In this document: positions 38,817-48,542 of the stretch, one piece after another
How the letters are laid out: every line of letters begins with the position of its first letter
Numbering within the stretch: the first letter of the stretch is position 1
NCBI GenBank assembly: GCA_024707265.1
Contig: JANQAB010000002.1
Coordinates: 454,188 to 518,187, forward strand
Length of the DNA: 64,000 nt
Reading direction: 5' to 3'
From: Sporocytophaga sp.
Lineage (GTDB): Bacteria > Bacteroidota > Bacteroidia > Cytophagales > Cytophagaceae
Program-made: the position numbers and the translations under genes
The notes under the pieces: generated by a model
Database searches by the model: none
Seen by the model: only the letters and a program-made list of their open reading frames with translations
What the model was told of the DNA's origin: nothing

Positions 38817-40046
38817 ATGAGAATTTTAGTTTTTGGAATAAATTATGCACCTGAATTAACAGGTATAGGTAAATATACCGGGGAGATGTGTGAGTGGTTG
38901 GCCCAGAAAGGCCACGAAGTAGAGGTGATCACTTCTATGCCCTATTATCCGGAATGGAAGATCCGAAAAGCTTATCAGGGACGATGGTGGTTTACTGAAA
39001 CCATCAACAAAGTAAAAGTAAGAAGAACTGTTTTTTATGTTCCGGAAAAAGTAACTGGGGCAACGAGGATTGCACATGAATTTTCTTTTTTATTGTCTTC
39101 TGCAATATGGTGGTTCAAATCAATGTTTAAGAGATATGATCTTGTTATATCTCCGTATCCTCCTCTGATAATAGGTGTCTGGCCATACTTGTACTCAAGA
39201 TTTAATAAGACAAAATGGGTATTTCATATTCAGGATCTTCAGGTAGACGCAGCAAAAGATCTTGGGCTTATTAAAAATAAAAGGCTATTAGCTGTACTTG
39301 ATTCTATAGAACGCTTTTTTCTTCGAAAAGCGGATTACGTTTCTTCAATTAGTGAAGGAATGAAAAAGAAGATTTTGGCGAAGGGAATTGCGGAAGAGAA
39401 ATACATCATGCTGCCCAATTGGGTGGATACTGATTTTATCAGACCTATGTCGAAACAAGATTCCATGCGCCGAGAATTAGGTTTTGAGGAGAGGGATATT
39501 ATAATCATGTATTCCGGAAACATGGGGGAAAAGCAGGGGCTGGAAGCCGTAATCCCGATGGCACAGAAATTTGCATCCAGATCAGAGGTGAAAATAGTCC
39601 TGGCGGGAGAAGGAGCAGCAAAGGAACGATTGATGAAAGAATCAGAAATAAATCGTCTGAGAAACATAACATTCCTCCCTATACAGGCCTATGAAAAGCT
39701 TTCAGCATTCCTTGCGATAGCAGATTTTCATCTGGTTTTACAGAAAAAAGCAGCATCGGATTTATTATTGCCTTCTAAGCTTTTATCTATTCTTTCTGCA
39801 GGAGGATGTGCAATCGTCACAGCTGTGAACAACTCTTCACTGCATAGAATGATTGGAGATACAAATGCAGGATGGCTGGCGGAGCCGGAAGATATAGATG
39901 ATTTGATCAGAATAGTGGAAATAGCTATTGATTCACCATCAGAAAATACAGTTAAAAAGGAAAATGCAAGAAAATATGCCTTGAAGTACTTGAACAAAGA
40001 GGAAGTATTGGGAGATTTTCAAAACGTAATTTCAGGCCTTTCGTAA
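38817..40046 (+). CDS. wcaI: Colanic acid-type glycosyltransferase WcaI
   Basis: The ATG at 38817 gives 409 aa starting MRILVFGINYAPELTGIGKYTGEMCEWL, the exact family N-terminus. An in-frame start at 38709 would add 36 unrelated residues. TSMPYYPEWKIRKAYQGRWWF, FHIQDLQVDAAKDLGL and MYSGNMGEKQGLEAVI are WcaI signatures. It would add a sugar (fucose in colanic acid) to the lipid-linked unit. The next gene is the initiating phosphotransferase, 60 bases downstream. Confidence 0.93.
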   Translation: MRILVFGINYAPELTGIGKYTGEMCEWLAQKGHEVEVITSMPYYPEWKIRKAYQGRWWFTETINKVKVRRTVFYVPEKVTGATRIAHEFSFLLSSAIWWFKSMFKRYDLVISPYPPLIIGVWPYLYSRFNKTKWVFHIQDLQVDAAKDLGLIKNKRLLAVLDSIERFFLRKADYVSSISEGMKKKILAKGIAEEKYIMLPNWVDTDFIRPMSKQDSMRRELGFEERDIIIMYSGNMGEKQGLEAVIPMAQKFASRSEVKIVLAGEGAAKERLMKESEINRLRNITFLPIQAYEKLSAFLAIADFHLVLQKKAASDLLLPSKLLSILSAGGCAIVTAVNNSSLHRMIGDTNAGWLAEPEDIDDLIRIVEIAIDSPSENTVKKENARKYALKYLNKEEVLGDFQNVISGLS

Positions 40047-40106
40047 AAAAAATTGTTTTATCTTCGCCCCTGATTAATATAGTTTAAAACGAGCAAGCAG
40101 CTCAAA

Positions 40107-41498
40107 ATGAGAAAAGGTTATAGTAGGTTTTTAAAGTTAATAAATTTATTGGGGGATCTGGCAATTCTAAACGCAGGATTTCTGGGATCTTACCTTTATC
40201 TCAAATTACGTTCTTATTTGGGGTACAATGATCATTTCGTATTTCTGACTATTCTCCTTAATCTTCTCTGGCTGGTAATTGTTCTGTTACTTAGGATATA
40301 CGATATTGAACGATTTACCAGAATTGAAAGAATTCTGTGGAATATGTTCAAGGCGTTGGTGCTTCACGGGCTTACGATTTTTGCTTTCATTGCCATTATT
40401 CACGGATATTATTACTCACGCAGTCATCTTTTGCTTTCGTATGCCATTTGTATAGTCGGAATGGTATTCTGGAGGCTTAGCTTTTATTATTTGATAAAGA
40501 GGTATAGAAGAAAAGGCGCGAACTTCAGGCATGTCGTTATTATAGGAGCAGGTTCTGCAGGTAATTCCATGCTCAACTATTTTAGGTCAGAGAATTCTTC
40601 GGGATATAGATTCCTTGGATTTTTGGATGACAATCCCGAGAAGTGCCTCCATCGAAATCTGATTATTGGTAAAGTCAGCGATCTGCCAACAGTGGCCAAA
40701 CGATTTAAAATAGACGAAATATTTTGCGCCCTTCCCTTGAATTCTTCTAAGCTAATACGAGAATTAGCCGAGTTTTCTGACAATAATTTAATTAGATTTA
40801 AAATAGTACCTGATTTTAGGGGGTTTTTGAGTAAAAAGGTAAATCTGGAGTTCTACAGCTCTGTACCGATTCTGACTATCAGAAAGGAACCATTGGAAAA
40901 TGTCTTCAATAGGTTTGTTAAAAGATCTTTTGATATCCTCTTTTCTCTATTTGTAATTGTATTCCTCCTTTCATGGTTGTTTCCTCTATTTGTGATACTG
41001 ATTAAGCTAAGTTCAAAAGGACCGATTTTCTTTATTCAGAAGAGATCGGGAAAAGATAATCAGGTTTTCTCATGCTATAAATTTCGATCTATGAAGGTAA
41101 ATCATGAAGCAGATTCGAAACAGGCAACAGCCGAGGATCCCCGTGTTACCCAAATCGGGAAGTTTATGAGGAAAACCAATCTTGATGAGCTGCCTCAGTT
41201 TTTTAATGTTCTTTTCGGTAATATGTCTGTTGTAGGCCCAAGACCTCACATGCTTAAACATACCCAGGAGTATTCAAAAATTGTAGATCGCTTTATGGTA
41301 AGACATTTAGTGAAGCCTGGAATAACTGGATGGGCCCAGGTTAGCGGTTTACGAGGACAAACAGAAGATCCGAGAAAAATGATCAGAAGAGTAAAATATG
41401 ATGTATGGTACATCGAAAACTGGAGTTTGTTGTTGGATCTTCAAATAATCTTTCTCACTGTATATAATATGATAAGAGGCGAAGAAAATGCCAAGTAA
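40107..41498 (+). CDS. Undecaprenyl-phosphate sugar phosphotransferase (WcaJ type)
   Basis: The 463-aa protein begins with four membrane helices. A Rossmann-like CoA-binding-3 domain (HVVIIGAGSAGNSMLNYF) follows, then a fifth hydrophobic segment (IVFLLSWLFPLFVILIKLSS). The C-terminal catalytic domain has GPIFFIQKRSGKDNQVFSCYKFRSMK, RKTNLDELPQF and VGPRPHM. It transfers hexose-1-phosphate to undecaprenyl phosphate and so starts the repeat unit. The following gene overlaps its end or begins just after it. Confidence 0.93.
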   Translation: MRKGYSRFLKLINLLGDLAILNAGFLGSYLYLKLRSYLGYNDHFVFLTILLNLLWLVIVLLLRIYDIERFTRIERILWNMFKALVLHGLTIFAFIAIIHGYYYSRSHLLLSYAICIVGMVFWRLSFYYLIKRYRRKGANFRHVVIIGAGSAGNSMLNYFRSENSSGYRFLGFLDDNPEKCLHRNLIIGKVSDLPTVAKRFKIDEIFCALPLNSSKLIRELAEFSDNNLIRFKIVPDFRGFLSKKVNLEFYSSVPILTIRKEPLENVFNRFVKRSFDILFSLFVIVFLLSWLFPLFVILIKLSSKGPIFFIQKRSGKDNQVFSCYKFRSMKVNHEADSKQATAEDPRVTQIGKFMRKTNLDELPQFFNVLFGNMSVVGPRPHMLKHTQEYSKIVDRFMVRHLVKPGITGWAQVSGLRGQTEDPRKMIRRVKYDVWYIENWSLLLDLQIIFLTVYNMIRGEENAK

Positions 41499-41505
41499 TT
41501 CGGAT

Positions 41506-43155
41506 ATGACCTATTTGAAATTCCTGTTAATTTTATTTGTTTTTTTTGCAGGACAGTTACATGCCCAGGATTTTTTACCTCTAAACAGGGAGTTTTTGCT
41601 TCCGTATGACAGAGCACTAGCTCCTAAGAAAATTGAATTCCATACTTCAATAAAACCCTACAATTCTGCGGAGCTTGATACCCTTATTAATACAGATTCT
41701 CTATACGATTTCAGACAGCTTAATATATCAAGAAAAAGACTGGTTGGGCGTATTGCTGATAATTTGCTGAATAGACATCTGATAAATGTAGACACGGCAG
41801 GATTTGTACTTCATGTGGATCCTTTGTTAAATGTAGATTTAGGAAGAGAGACGGTTTCTGGAAAAAAGGTCTATACTAATACACGTGGTATTCAGGCATT
41901 CGGATCAATTGGAAAGAAGGTATCCTTTTATACATCCTTTTATGAAAACCAGGCTACTTTTTCACCTTACATTGACACATTTATCACTGAATATAAAGTA
42001 GTACCGGGACAGGGGGAATCAAAACCATTTAAACCTGAAGAACTGACCAGAGCATATGACTATAACATGGCTTATGGTTGGGTAACCTATACACCAAGCA
42101 GGTATTTTAATTTTCAGTTTGGACAGGGAAAGAATTTTATTGGAGATGGGTACAGGTCGCTACTGCTTTCGGACAATTCATTCGCTTATCCATTCCTGAA
42201 AGTGACCACATCGGTCTGGAAGATTAAATACGTTAATCTTTTTACCCAATTTCAGGATATCAGGGGAAGCCAAATGGTCGTAAATGGGAAAGGAACCGGT
42301 TATCCTAAGAAATTCGGAACTTTTCACTATCTCAGTATTAATATAGGAAGGTCGCTGACTGTTGGTTTATTTGAAAGTATTATATGGCCAGGAGGAGATT
42401 CAACCTTCAAAAGAGGGTACGATGTAGCTTATCTTAATCCTATTATATTTTATAGGTCCGTTGAGTTTTCGCAAGGGAGCTCAGATAATGCCTTAATGGG
42501 GCTGAATCTGAAATATAAGTTAAACAGTAAGTGGTATTTGTACGGACAGTTTATTTTAGATGACTTTAAGCTGAATGAATTCAAGAATAAAAATTACAGA
42601 TATCAGCAAAAATATGGTTATCAGTTGGGAACAAGGATATTTGATCCCTTCAACATTAATAACCTGGCATTACAAGGTGAATATAATGTGGTAATGCCAT
42701 ATACCTACTCTCATCGAACTATAGAGCAAAATTACAGCCATTATAATCAGGCTCTCGCACATCCGCTTGGAGCCAACTTTAAAGAGCTTGTGGGAATTGT
42801 AGATTACCGATATAAAAGATTTTTTACGCAATTAAAATATATCTATGCTCAATATGGAGTAGATACCGGGAATGTGAGTTATGGCAGGAATATTTTTATT
42901 CCTGACTATGGAGGGATGTATAATGGGGTAAATTATACATATCCTTATGCCAAACATCCGGCACAAGGACCAAGAAATAACCTGCATTACCTTGAATTTA
43001 AAACAGGTTATTTGATAAATCCGAAAACCAATATGAGATTAACCTTAAGTTATGTCAACAGGACAATAACTGGTTATGGAGCCTCGAATAACAAGACACA
43101 CTATTATTCTGTTGGCTTTTCCACTAATCTGCAGAATTTTTATTACGACTTTTAA
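41506..43155 (+). CDS. Outer-membrane beta-barrel of the Wzi/RemB type
   Basis: I chose the ATG at 41506, which begins a clean signal peptide (MTYLKFLLILFVFFAGQLHAQ); an ATG at 41488 adds six residues. The mature protein of about 530 aa alternates aromatic beta-strands (FNFQFGQGKNFIGDGYRSLLLSDN, KYIYAQYGVDTGNVSYG) and ends with YSVGFSTNLQNFYYDF, a terminal barrel strand. It resembles capsule-assembly Wzi and the gliding protein RemB. Position at the end of the locus suggests attachment of the polymer to the cell surface. Confidence 0.82.
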   Translation: MTYLKFLLILFVFFAGQLHAQDFLPLNREFLLPYDRALAPKKIEFHTSIKPYNSAELDTLINTDSLYDFRQLNISRKRLVGRIADNLLNRHLINVDTAGFVLHVDPLLNVDLGRETVSGKKVYTNTRGIQAFGSIGKKVSFYTSFYENQATFSPYIDTFITEYKVVPGQGESKPFKPEELTRAYDYNMAYGWVTYTPSRYFNFQFGQGKNFIGDGYRSLLLSDNSFAYPFLKVTTSVWKIKYVNLFTQFQDIRGSQMVVNGKGTGYPKKFGTFHYLSINIGRSLTVGLFESIIWPGGDSTFKRGYDVAYLNPIIFYRSVEFSQGSSDNALMGLNLKYKLNSKWYLYGQFILDDFKLNEFKNKNYRYQQKYGYQLGTRIFDPFNINNLALQGEYNVVMPYTYSHRTIEQNYSHYNQALAHPLGANFKELVGIVDYRYKRFFTQLKYIYAQYGVDTGNVSYGRNIFIPDYGGMYNGVNYTYPYAKHPAQGPRNNLHYLEFKTGYLINPKTNMRLTLSYVNRTITGYGASNNKTHYYSVGFSTNLQNFYYDF

Positions 43156-43171
43156 AAATTTATAGAAGTGG

Positions 43172-43807
43172 TTAGTATTTCTTGTTTAGTGCTCCTACGA
43201 TAATCATTGATTTCCAAAAATAAGGGAAACGTCCAGCTCCTTGAAAATTTTTTATCTCATAACCACATTCGTTGAGTAATTTGCCTATTGTGTTTTTTGA
43301 CCAGAATTTAATATGTCCGCCTACGCTTAAAGGATGATAATGAAAATCCATTTTTCCTGATACTGCCAATGCCAAATTTTTTAGGTAGCCATGATAAGGA
43401 GTAGAAAGAATTAATTGGCCTTCATATTGATTATTTTCGAATATTTTAGAACAAAAGGCTAAATATTGATATGGATTATAGATATGTTCAATCACTTCTG
43501 TAGAGATAATTGTATCAAATTTTTTATCTATAATTTCAACTGGGAGATTATTGTCTGAAATATCTTGAAGGAAAAATCTGTTTGGATGACTTTTAGCCGC
43601 AATATTTATACCTGTTTCTGAAGCGTCAATACCATAAATGTCATATCCCATATCTAAAATAGCTTTTGTCATCAGGCCATTACCACAGCCAAGATCTAAT
43701 ATGCATTTGTTCTTTTTTTTATCAAGAAGCTCCATAAGCTTAGGTAAAATGTAATTTGTGGAGTATGCTTCTGAAGGACTCCAATTAAAATCCTGGTAAT
43801 TACTCAT
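43172..43807 (-). CDS. Class I SAM-dependent methyltransferase
   Basis: The 211-aa protein has the SAM-binding ILDLGCGNGLMTKAILDMGYDIYGIDASETGI motif I and the acidic residue after strand 2. DTIISTEVIEHIYNP is the motif around the active site. The C-terminal half (SVGGHIKFWSKNTIGKLLNECGYE) matches UbiG/Methyltransf_23-like proteins. It is convergent with the Wzi-like gene and may methylate a sugar or small molecule; the substrate is not visible. Confidence 0.88.
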   Translation of the reverse strand: MSNYQDFNWSPSEAYSTNYILPKLMELLDKKKNKCILDLGCGNGLMTKAILDMGYDIYGIDASETGINIAAKSHPNRFFLQDISDNNLPVEIIDKKFDTIISTEVIEHIYNPYQYLAFCSKIFENNQYEGQLILSTPYHGYLKNLALAVSGKMDFHYHPLSVGGHIKFWSKNTIGKLLNECGYEIKNFQGAGRFPYFWKSMIIVGALNKKY

Positions 43808-43927
43808 AAGGTTTTTGTTAAAAAATGTCTTGATTAGTTTATTAATAAAGAGCGAATAACTTTCAAGTGGAGAAAATGTTTAAAAAAAGGTAGTATTTAT
43901 TAGAAAAAAAAATGAAAGTAATACATA

Positions 43928-43962
43928 AAAAAAGCCCCGAAATAATTTTTCGGGGCTTTTTT
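43928..43962. terminator. Bidirectional terminator
   Basis: AAAAAAGCCCCGAAA (43928-43942) and TTTCGGGGCTTTTTT (43948-43962) form a perfect 15-bp stem with loop TAATT. It works in both directions. It lies between the DUF6089 gene and the methyltransferase gene, both on the minus strand, and chiefly ends the DUF6089 transcript. Confidence 0.9.
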
Positions 43963-43993
43963 ATGCTTTTACTTATTTGATACTATCAATTAA

Positions 43994-44842
43994 CTAGTAG
44001 GTCTTTCTCAAGAATCTTGGGCTTCTACCTCTGAAGTTATTGATATTGGTAACAAATGTATACCTGGCTTTCACCTGAAATACAAAGTATCCATCATTTC
44101 TTTTGGGATTCCCTCGCTGGTAGTTTTCAGTGTTGCCAGTTTTAATTTTGTTGGAGATGTCTCTGGCTACGGGATCGGAAAACTGGCTCTCATCAAGGAA
44201 TTTGTAAGAACTTGCATCATCCAGATAATCCGTAAAAGTAAATCTGTAACCACCCTCAACCATAAACTCAAGTTGTCTGGTATATTTAATCCTGAAACCA
44301 AAACCAACAGGAATAATTGCGGTAACCGGGCTATAAGATTTCCCTTCTGTCTGAAGTGGTCTGAGTTTATACCACTGTCCATTGAGAGATCCGTAAGGAT
44401 TGAAATAGGTAATTCCAAAACCTGCGAAAGCATAAGGATTTATAAGTTTTCTACGTCTGAAATGTTTGGTATATGGGTAATAGTCATATACTCCTGCAAC
44501 ATATGCTTCCAGGTTTCCGGATCTGAAATCCAGATTTCGGTTTTCGTGTACATCATTAGAAGCCAATCTTACATAGTTTATCTCAGCTCTTCCATAGATG
44601 TTTGGATTAAATCTGTAAGCCATACCAATTCCGAAGTTGGGGCGAAATTGCATACAGTCAAATTTATCACATAAATCTCCATAGTAAGAGGAAAGTCCCA
44701 GCTGGGCTGTAACACTTAGCTTCTCTTGCATCAGATATCCGGATCTGTTTACCAGTTTATTACGCTTTGCCTGAGAGAAACCCACCTGGGATAGCAATAA
44801 ACAAAATATTGTAAAAATGTAAAGTTTTTTCCTTGATTTCAT
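43994..44842 (-). CDS. DUF6089 outer-membrane beta-barrel protein
   Basis: The 282-aa protein has a signal peptide (residues 1-25) and short amphipathic beta-strands (SVTAQLGLSSYYGDLCDKF, FGIGMAYRFNPNIYGRAEINYVRL, NPYAFAGFGITYFNPYG). It ends with a strand pattern FVFQVKARYTF, and two cysteines (about 58 and 63) may pair. This matches DUF6089, an eight-stranded-barrel family of Bacteroidota. Its function is unknown, and its last 12 residues are basic. Confidence 0.85.
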   Translation of the reverse strand: MKSRKKLYIFTIFCLLLSQVGFSQAKRNKLVNRSGYLMQEKLSVTAQLGLSSYYGDLCDKFDCMQFRPNFGIGMAYRFNPNIYGRAEINYVRLASNDVHENRNLDFRSGNLEAYVAGVYDYYPYTKHFRRRKLINPYAFAGFGITYFNPYGSLNGQWYKLRPLQTEGKSYSPVTAIIPVGFGFRIKYTRQLEFMVEGGYRFTFTDYLDDASSYKFLDESQFSDPVARDISNKIKTGNTENYQRGNPKRNDGYFVFQVKARYTFVTNINNFRGRSPRFLRKTY

Positions 44843-45034
44843 TTTGTCTTAAAGATCAAAAAACTGAAAATTCTTTTCCAGTTTAAAATTAGTAATAATA
44901 ATCAATTTTTAATAACATAAGATGAATTAAAAACCAAATTAAACCGTTTTGGTTAAATATTTCTTTATAGAAAACCAATAAAAGCAAAATCATATACGGA
45001 TTTTTAAGGCTTTTGTTAATGTTTTAAAAAAGTT

Positions 45035-46238
45035 ATGAGAAAACTTCCTTATTTACTGTTGGTTACGTTATTTTTTATGGGATGTGACTCTAAGGGACCA
45101 GAAGGGCAATTGTCCTTTTTAAATAAAAAAAGTGATATTTCTAATAATGTAAAGTTGGTTGGGAATTATTATTCTCTTAAAGGAAACCTTTCCCATTCCC
45201 AAAAAACTAAATCAGCTAAAATTGAAGACCTGGTTCAAAAACTTGGACGTTCAAAACAGTTTAATGGATGTGTTCTGGTTTCTGAAGATGGGAACATTAT
45301 TTATGATAATTTTTATGGTTTTTCAGATTGGAGGAAAAAGACTCCTCTTTCGGACAGTGCTTCATTTCATCTCGCATCTGTATCGAAACAATTCACAGCA
45401 ATGGGCATAATGATGCTTAACGAAGAAAAGAAAATTTCTTTTGATGATGATATTCAAAAATACCTGCCTGAAATTCCATATAAGGATATTAAAATCAGGA
45501 ACCTGTTAAATCATAGTTCAGGAATCCCTAATATTCTCAATTATCTCCCTAATTTTTTCTGTTATTGGGACAGCTGTGAGATAGCCAAAAACAAAGATTT
45601 GATATATATCTATAAAAACTTTCATCCACCTGTGCAATTCAAACCCGGAAGCAGATTTTCTTATAACAACAGTAACTATGTTCTTCTCGCTGAAATAATT
45701 GAAAGAATATCAAAGCAATCTTATGAATCTTTTATAGAAAACAGGATTTTTAATACACTGGGAATGAAAAACTCTTTCGTCTACAATATTAATGATGAGG
45801 GAAAAATAAGGAATAGGGTTAGAATATATGGCCCTTACAGAGGGGGACATAGTGCTGATGAAAATGATCTGCGGAATGGAATGGTTGGGGGAAAAAGGAA
45901 TCTATTCCTCTACAATAGATTTGTTTAAGTGGGATCGTGCCCTGGCTAAAAATATTCTGGTTGGAGATTCTACGATAAAGAAAGCTTTTGATTATTCAGT
46001 GTTGAGTAATGGTAAGCGAATTAACTACGGCTTCGGTTGGAGAAAAGTAAAAAATGAACCGGACATTGTTTATCATTTTGGTCATTGGAGAGGAGCAAAT
46101 ACCTGTATTATCAGATTTACAAAGGATAATAACTGCATTATTATTCTAAATAATACGAGCAGCCGGAGAGTAAAATACCTGGCGCAGCAGATCATTTCCA
46201 TCCTTTATCAGGATAGAGGATTTGAACCGGAATTTTAA
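45035..46238 (+). CDS. Serine hydrolase (beta-lactamase family) lipoprotein, frameshifted at a G-run
   Basis: The protein of about 400 aa has a lipoprotein signal (LLLVTLFFMGC, C17) and a PF00144-type domain. S115-V-S-K118 is the catalytic SxxK, SYNNSNY carries the Tyr-x-Asn, and HFGHWRG is the HxG motif. One extra G in the G5 run 45887-45891 breaks the frame. With one G fewer it reads NGMVGEKGIYSSTIDLFKWD, a standard family stretch. Such proteins act on peptides, esters or cell-wall material; the substrate is unknown. The break is probably a sequencing error. Confidence 0.9.
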
Positions 46239-46275
46239 TGTGAAATCAGTTGGTCAGTGACTTCAATAAAAAGGT

Positions 46276-46319
46276 AAAAGGAAAAGGTTGCTTTAAACTA
46301 AAAGCAACCTTTTCCTTTT
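46276..46319. terminator. Long perfect hairpin terminator
   Basis: AAAAGGAAAAGGTTGCTTT (46276-46294) and AAAGCAACCTTTTCCTTTT (46301-46319) pair over 19 bases with a 6-base loop. The A-rich left and T-rich right ends let it act in both directions. It lies 37 bases after the serine hydrolase stop. Confidence 0.88.
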
Positions 46320-46322
46320 AAA

Positions 46323-46353
46323 TTGATGCCATCGCTTTAAGCGATGGCATCAA
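46323..46353. repeat. Perfect 15+15 palindrome
   Basis: TTGATGCCATCGCTT (46323-46337), one central T and AAGCGATGGCATCAA (46339-46353) form a near-perfect palindrome only 3 bases after the preceding terminator. There is no T-tail. It may be a dispersed repeat, a second transcription end or a binding site. Confidence 0.8.
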
Positions 46354-46421
46354 TCGGATGTTGAAAATCATGAGATTGTCCTATTTTCAAATTAATCTCA
46401 GAATCATATTCAAGTCAAAGC

Positions 46422-46447
46422 AAAAAGGGCCGATTTCCCGACCCTTT
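46422..46447 (-). terminator. Terminator of the S41 peptidase gene
   Basis: On the minus strand AAAGGGTCG and CGGCCCTTT pair over 9 bases (one G-T pair) with loop GGAAAT. The stem is followed by TTTTTG. It lies about 40 bases after the stop of the minus-strand peptidase gene. Confidence 0.7.
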
Positions 46448-46486
46448 CTACTTTTTACTTTAAGCTTTCAGCTTTCAGCTTTAAAA

Positions 46487-48124
46487 TTATTTCTTCTTCT
46501 TCCCGGCTTCAATTTCTTTTGCCTTATCCCATTGCTTCAATGCCGAAAGATAAATTTCATCAGTTTCATTTATGATCGGATAAAATCCGCTATTGCCCCA
46601 AACGCTTCTGCCTATATATGCCTTGATATTATTACGAAGCATACTTTTAGATTTGTTAAAGTCTGCTTCTTTAAATTTTACTCCTGATCTTGTAGCCAGG
46701 TCGACAACCTCTTTTAACATTTTATCAGTAACCGTAAAAGTCTTTTTAAACTCTTCAAAAGTCATTTTCTGAAGTTCCTCTTTGTTATTTGAGAAATAAT
46801 CAAGGGTATATTCTCTGATAATGTTCTTGTTAAACAGTTCTACAAGATAGGTTGTAAATGCCGTGGTGTCTCTTGGGACAAAGATGTCAGGCATGATACC
46901 TCCACCTCCGTACACATATCTACCTTTCGTAGTTTTATATTTTAAAGAGTCATTAAACTTGATACTATCTGCATGAAAGAATTCTCCATGCTGGTATCTT
47001 TTCAGAAGATCAGAGCTGTAGTCATCAGAATTATTTTTATCATATGGTTTCTGAATACTTCTGCCGCTTGGAGTATAATATCTGGATATTGTCAGTCTTA
47101 ATTCAGATCCGTCACTTAGTGGGATAGGCATCTGAACTAAACCTTTTCCAAATGATCTTCTACCTACAATCAGCGCTCTGTCATTGTCCTGCAAAGCGCC
47201 TGAGACGATTTCAGATGCGGACGCGCTACCTTCGTTTATCAATACAATAACAGGACCTTTTTCAAAGTCACCATTCATGTAAGCTTCGATCCTTGAGTCA
47301 TAACGCGGATCTTTTCCATCAGTATAAACAATCAGTTTTCTGTCATCCAATAGCTCATCAACAATTCTTGTAGCTCTATCCATGTAACCACCAGGGTTAT
47401 CTTTCAGGTCTATGATCAGCTGTTTCATACCCTTAGCTTTAAGACCAGTGAGCGCTTGTTTAAATTCTGTATAGGTATTGGCAGAAAATCTACTGACTTT
47501 GATGTAGCCGGTTACCTGATCGATCATATAAGATACATCTACAGAGTACGTAGGTATTTTATCTCGTGTGATAACAAAATCCAGCGGTTTTTTAGCATTC
47601 TTTCTCACAATGGAGACCTTTACTTTAGTACCTTTTGGTCCTCTGAGTTTACTGAATACATCACCATTGGTGATTCCTGTTCCAGCAACAGATTTATCAT
47701 CAACCTTTACTATTTTGTCTCCAGCCATCAGTCCTACTGCTTCAGATGGCCCCCCACTGATAGGTGCAACAACATATATAGTGTCTTTAATAATATTAAA
47801 TTCAATACCAATCCCTTCAAAGTCCCCTTCTAATTGAGATCTGGCAATATCAATGTCTTTTTTAGGAATATAGGCAGTGTGCGGATCAAGTTTTTCCAGC
47901 ATTTTTACAATGGAAAAATCTACCAGCTCGTCGATGTTGACTGTATCCACATAATCATTTTCCACATAATTAAGAATTTCATAATACCTTTTAAAGCTCT
48001 GGGTAATATTATTCTTACTTCCGTCGCTGTTCATAACAGCGCCGATGAAGATTCCGCAAATCACAGCTAGTGCCAGAAAAATTGGGAATTTGTAGTATTT
48101 TCTAGGATTTGTTTTTTGAGTCAC
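46487..48124 (-). CDS. S41 family C-terminal processing peptidase (CtpA/Tsp-like)
   Basis: The 545-aa periplasmic protease has a membrane anchor (about 13-31), a PDZ domain (KDTIYVVAPISGGPSEAVGLMAGDKIVKVDDKSV) and an S41 catalytic core. The nucleophile Ser lies in NEGSASASEIVSGAL and the general base Lys in GRRSFGKGLVQMPI. A C-terminal helical region (FKKTFTVTDKMLKEV) follows. The family cuts proteins near hydrophobic C-termini. Bacteroidota carry several copies. It ends with a poly-lysine tail and a terminator. Confidence 0.93.
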   Translation of the reverse strand: MTQKTNPRKYYKFPIFLALAVICGIFIGAVMNSDGSKNNITQSFKRYYEILNYVENDYVDTVNIDELVDFSIVKMLEKLDPHTAYIPKKDIDIARSQLEGDFEGIGIEFNIIKDTIYVVAPISGGPSEAVGLMAGDKIVKVDDKSVAGTGITNGDVFSKLRGPKGTKVKVSIVRKNAKKPLDFVITRDKIPTYSVDVSYMIDQVTGYIKVSRFSANTYTEFKQALTGLKAKGMKQLIIDLKDNPGGYMDRATRIVDELLDDRKLIVYTDGKDPRYDSRIEAYMNGDFEKGPVIVLINEGSASASEIVSGALQDNDRALIVGRRSFGKGLVQMPIPLSDGSELRLTISRYYTPSGRSIQKPYDKNNSDDYSSDLLKRYQHGEFFHADSIKFNDSLKYKTTKGRYVYGGGGIMPDIFVPRDTTAFTTYLVELFNKNIIREYTLDYFSNNKEELQKMTFEEFKKTFTVTDKMLKEVVDLATRSGVKFKEADFNKSKSMLRNNIKAYIGRSVWGNSGFYPIINETDEIYLSALKQWDKAKEIEAGKKKK

Positions 48125-48542
48125 GTTTAAAAAAAATTTAACTATTTGTTGTACATTCTATAACCAATTATCGATTGTAAAGTTATTAATTTAAGATATT
48201 CAATTCATATATTCTTACAGTTTGTTAATTCTTTCTCCCTACTATTATTCAAACTGATGAATGTAATGGTTAATATATAGAATAGAAAGCTGGATTAAAA
48301 AAAAGGATTGTAGTAAATTTATTAAAATGGATTTCATACAACCTTTTGCAGTATTCCTCTTATAATTCCTCCATATTAAATAGAAAGGTTTATTTAAATG
48401 AAGCATTCGGATCAAAGCAAATTAAGCTTGTTTTTATTTCTGTTAATCTGCAAATAATTTATACTTATCGGCATAAATGATCTATTTAAATTGTGTAGTT
48501 TTGGAAAAAATTGTAAAATAACAATAAATAATATTTTTATTT
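48125..48542. other. Divergent intergenic region
   Basis: No gene is supported in this AT-rich stretch. TAGTTTTG at 48496-48503 matches the Bacteroidota -7 element TAnnTTTG and could serve the plus-strand membrane-protein gene, but no -33 TTTG lies at the right distance. Confidence 0.4.
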
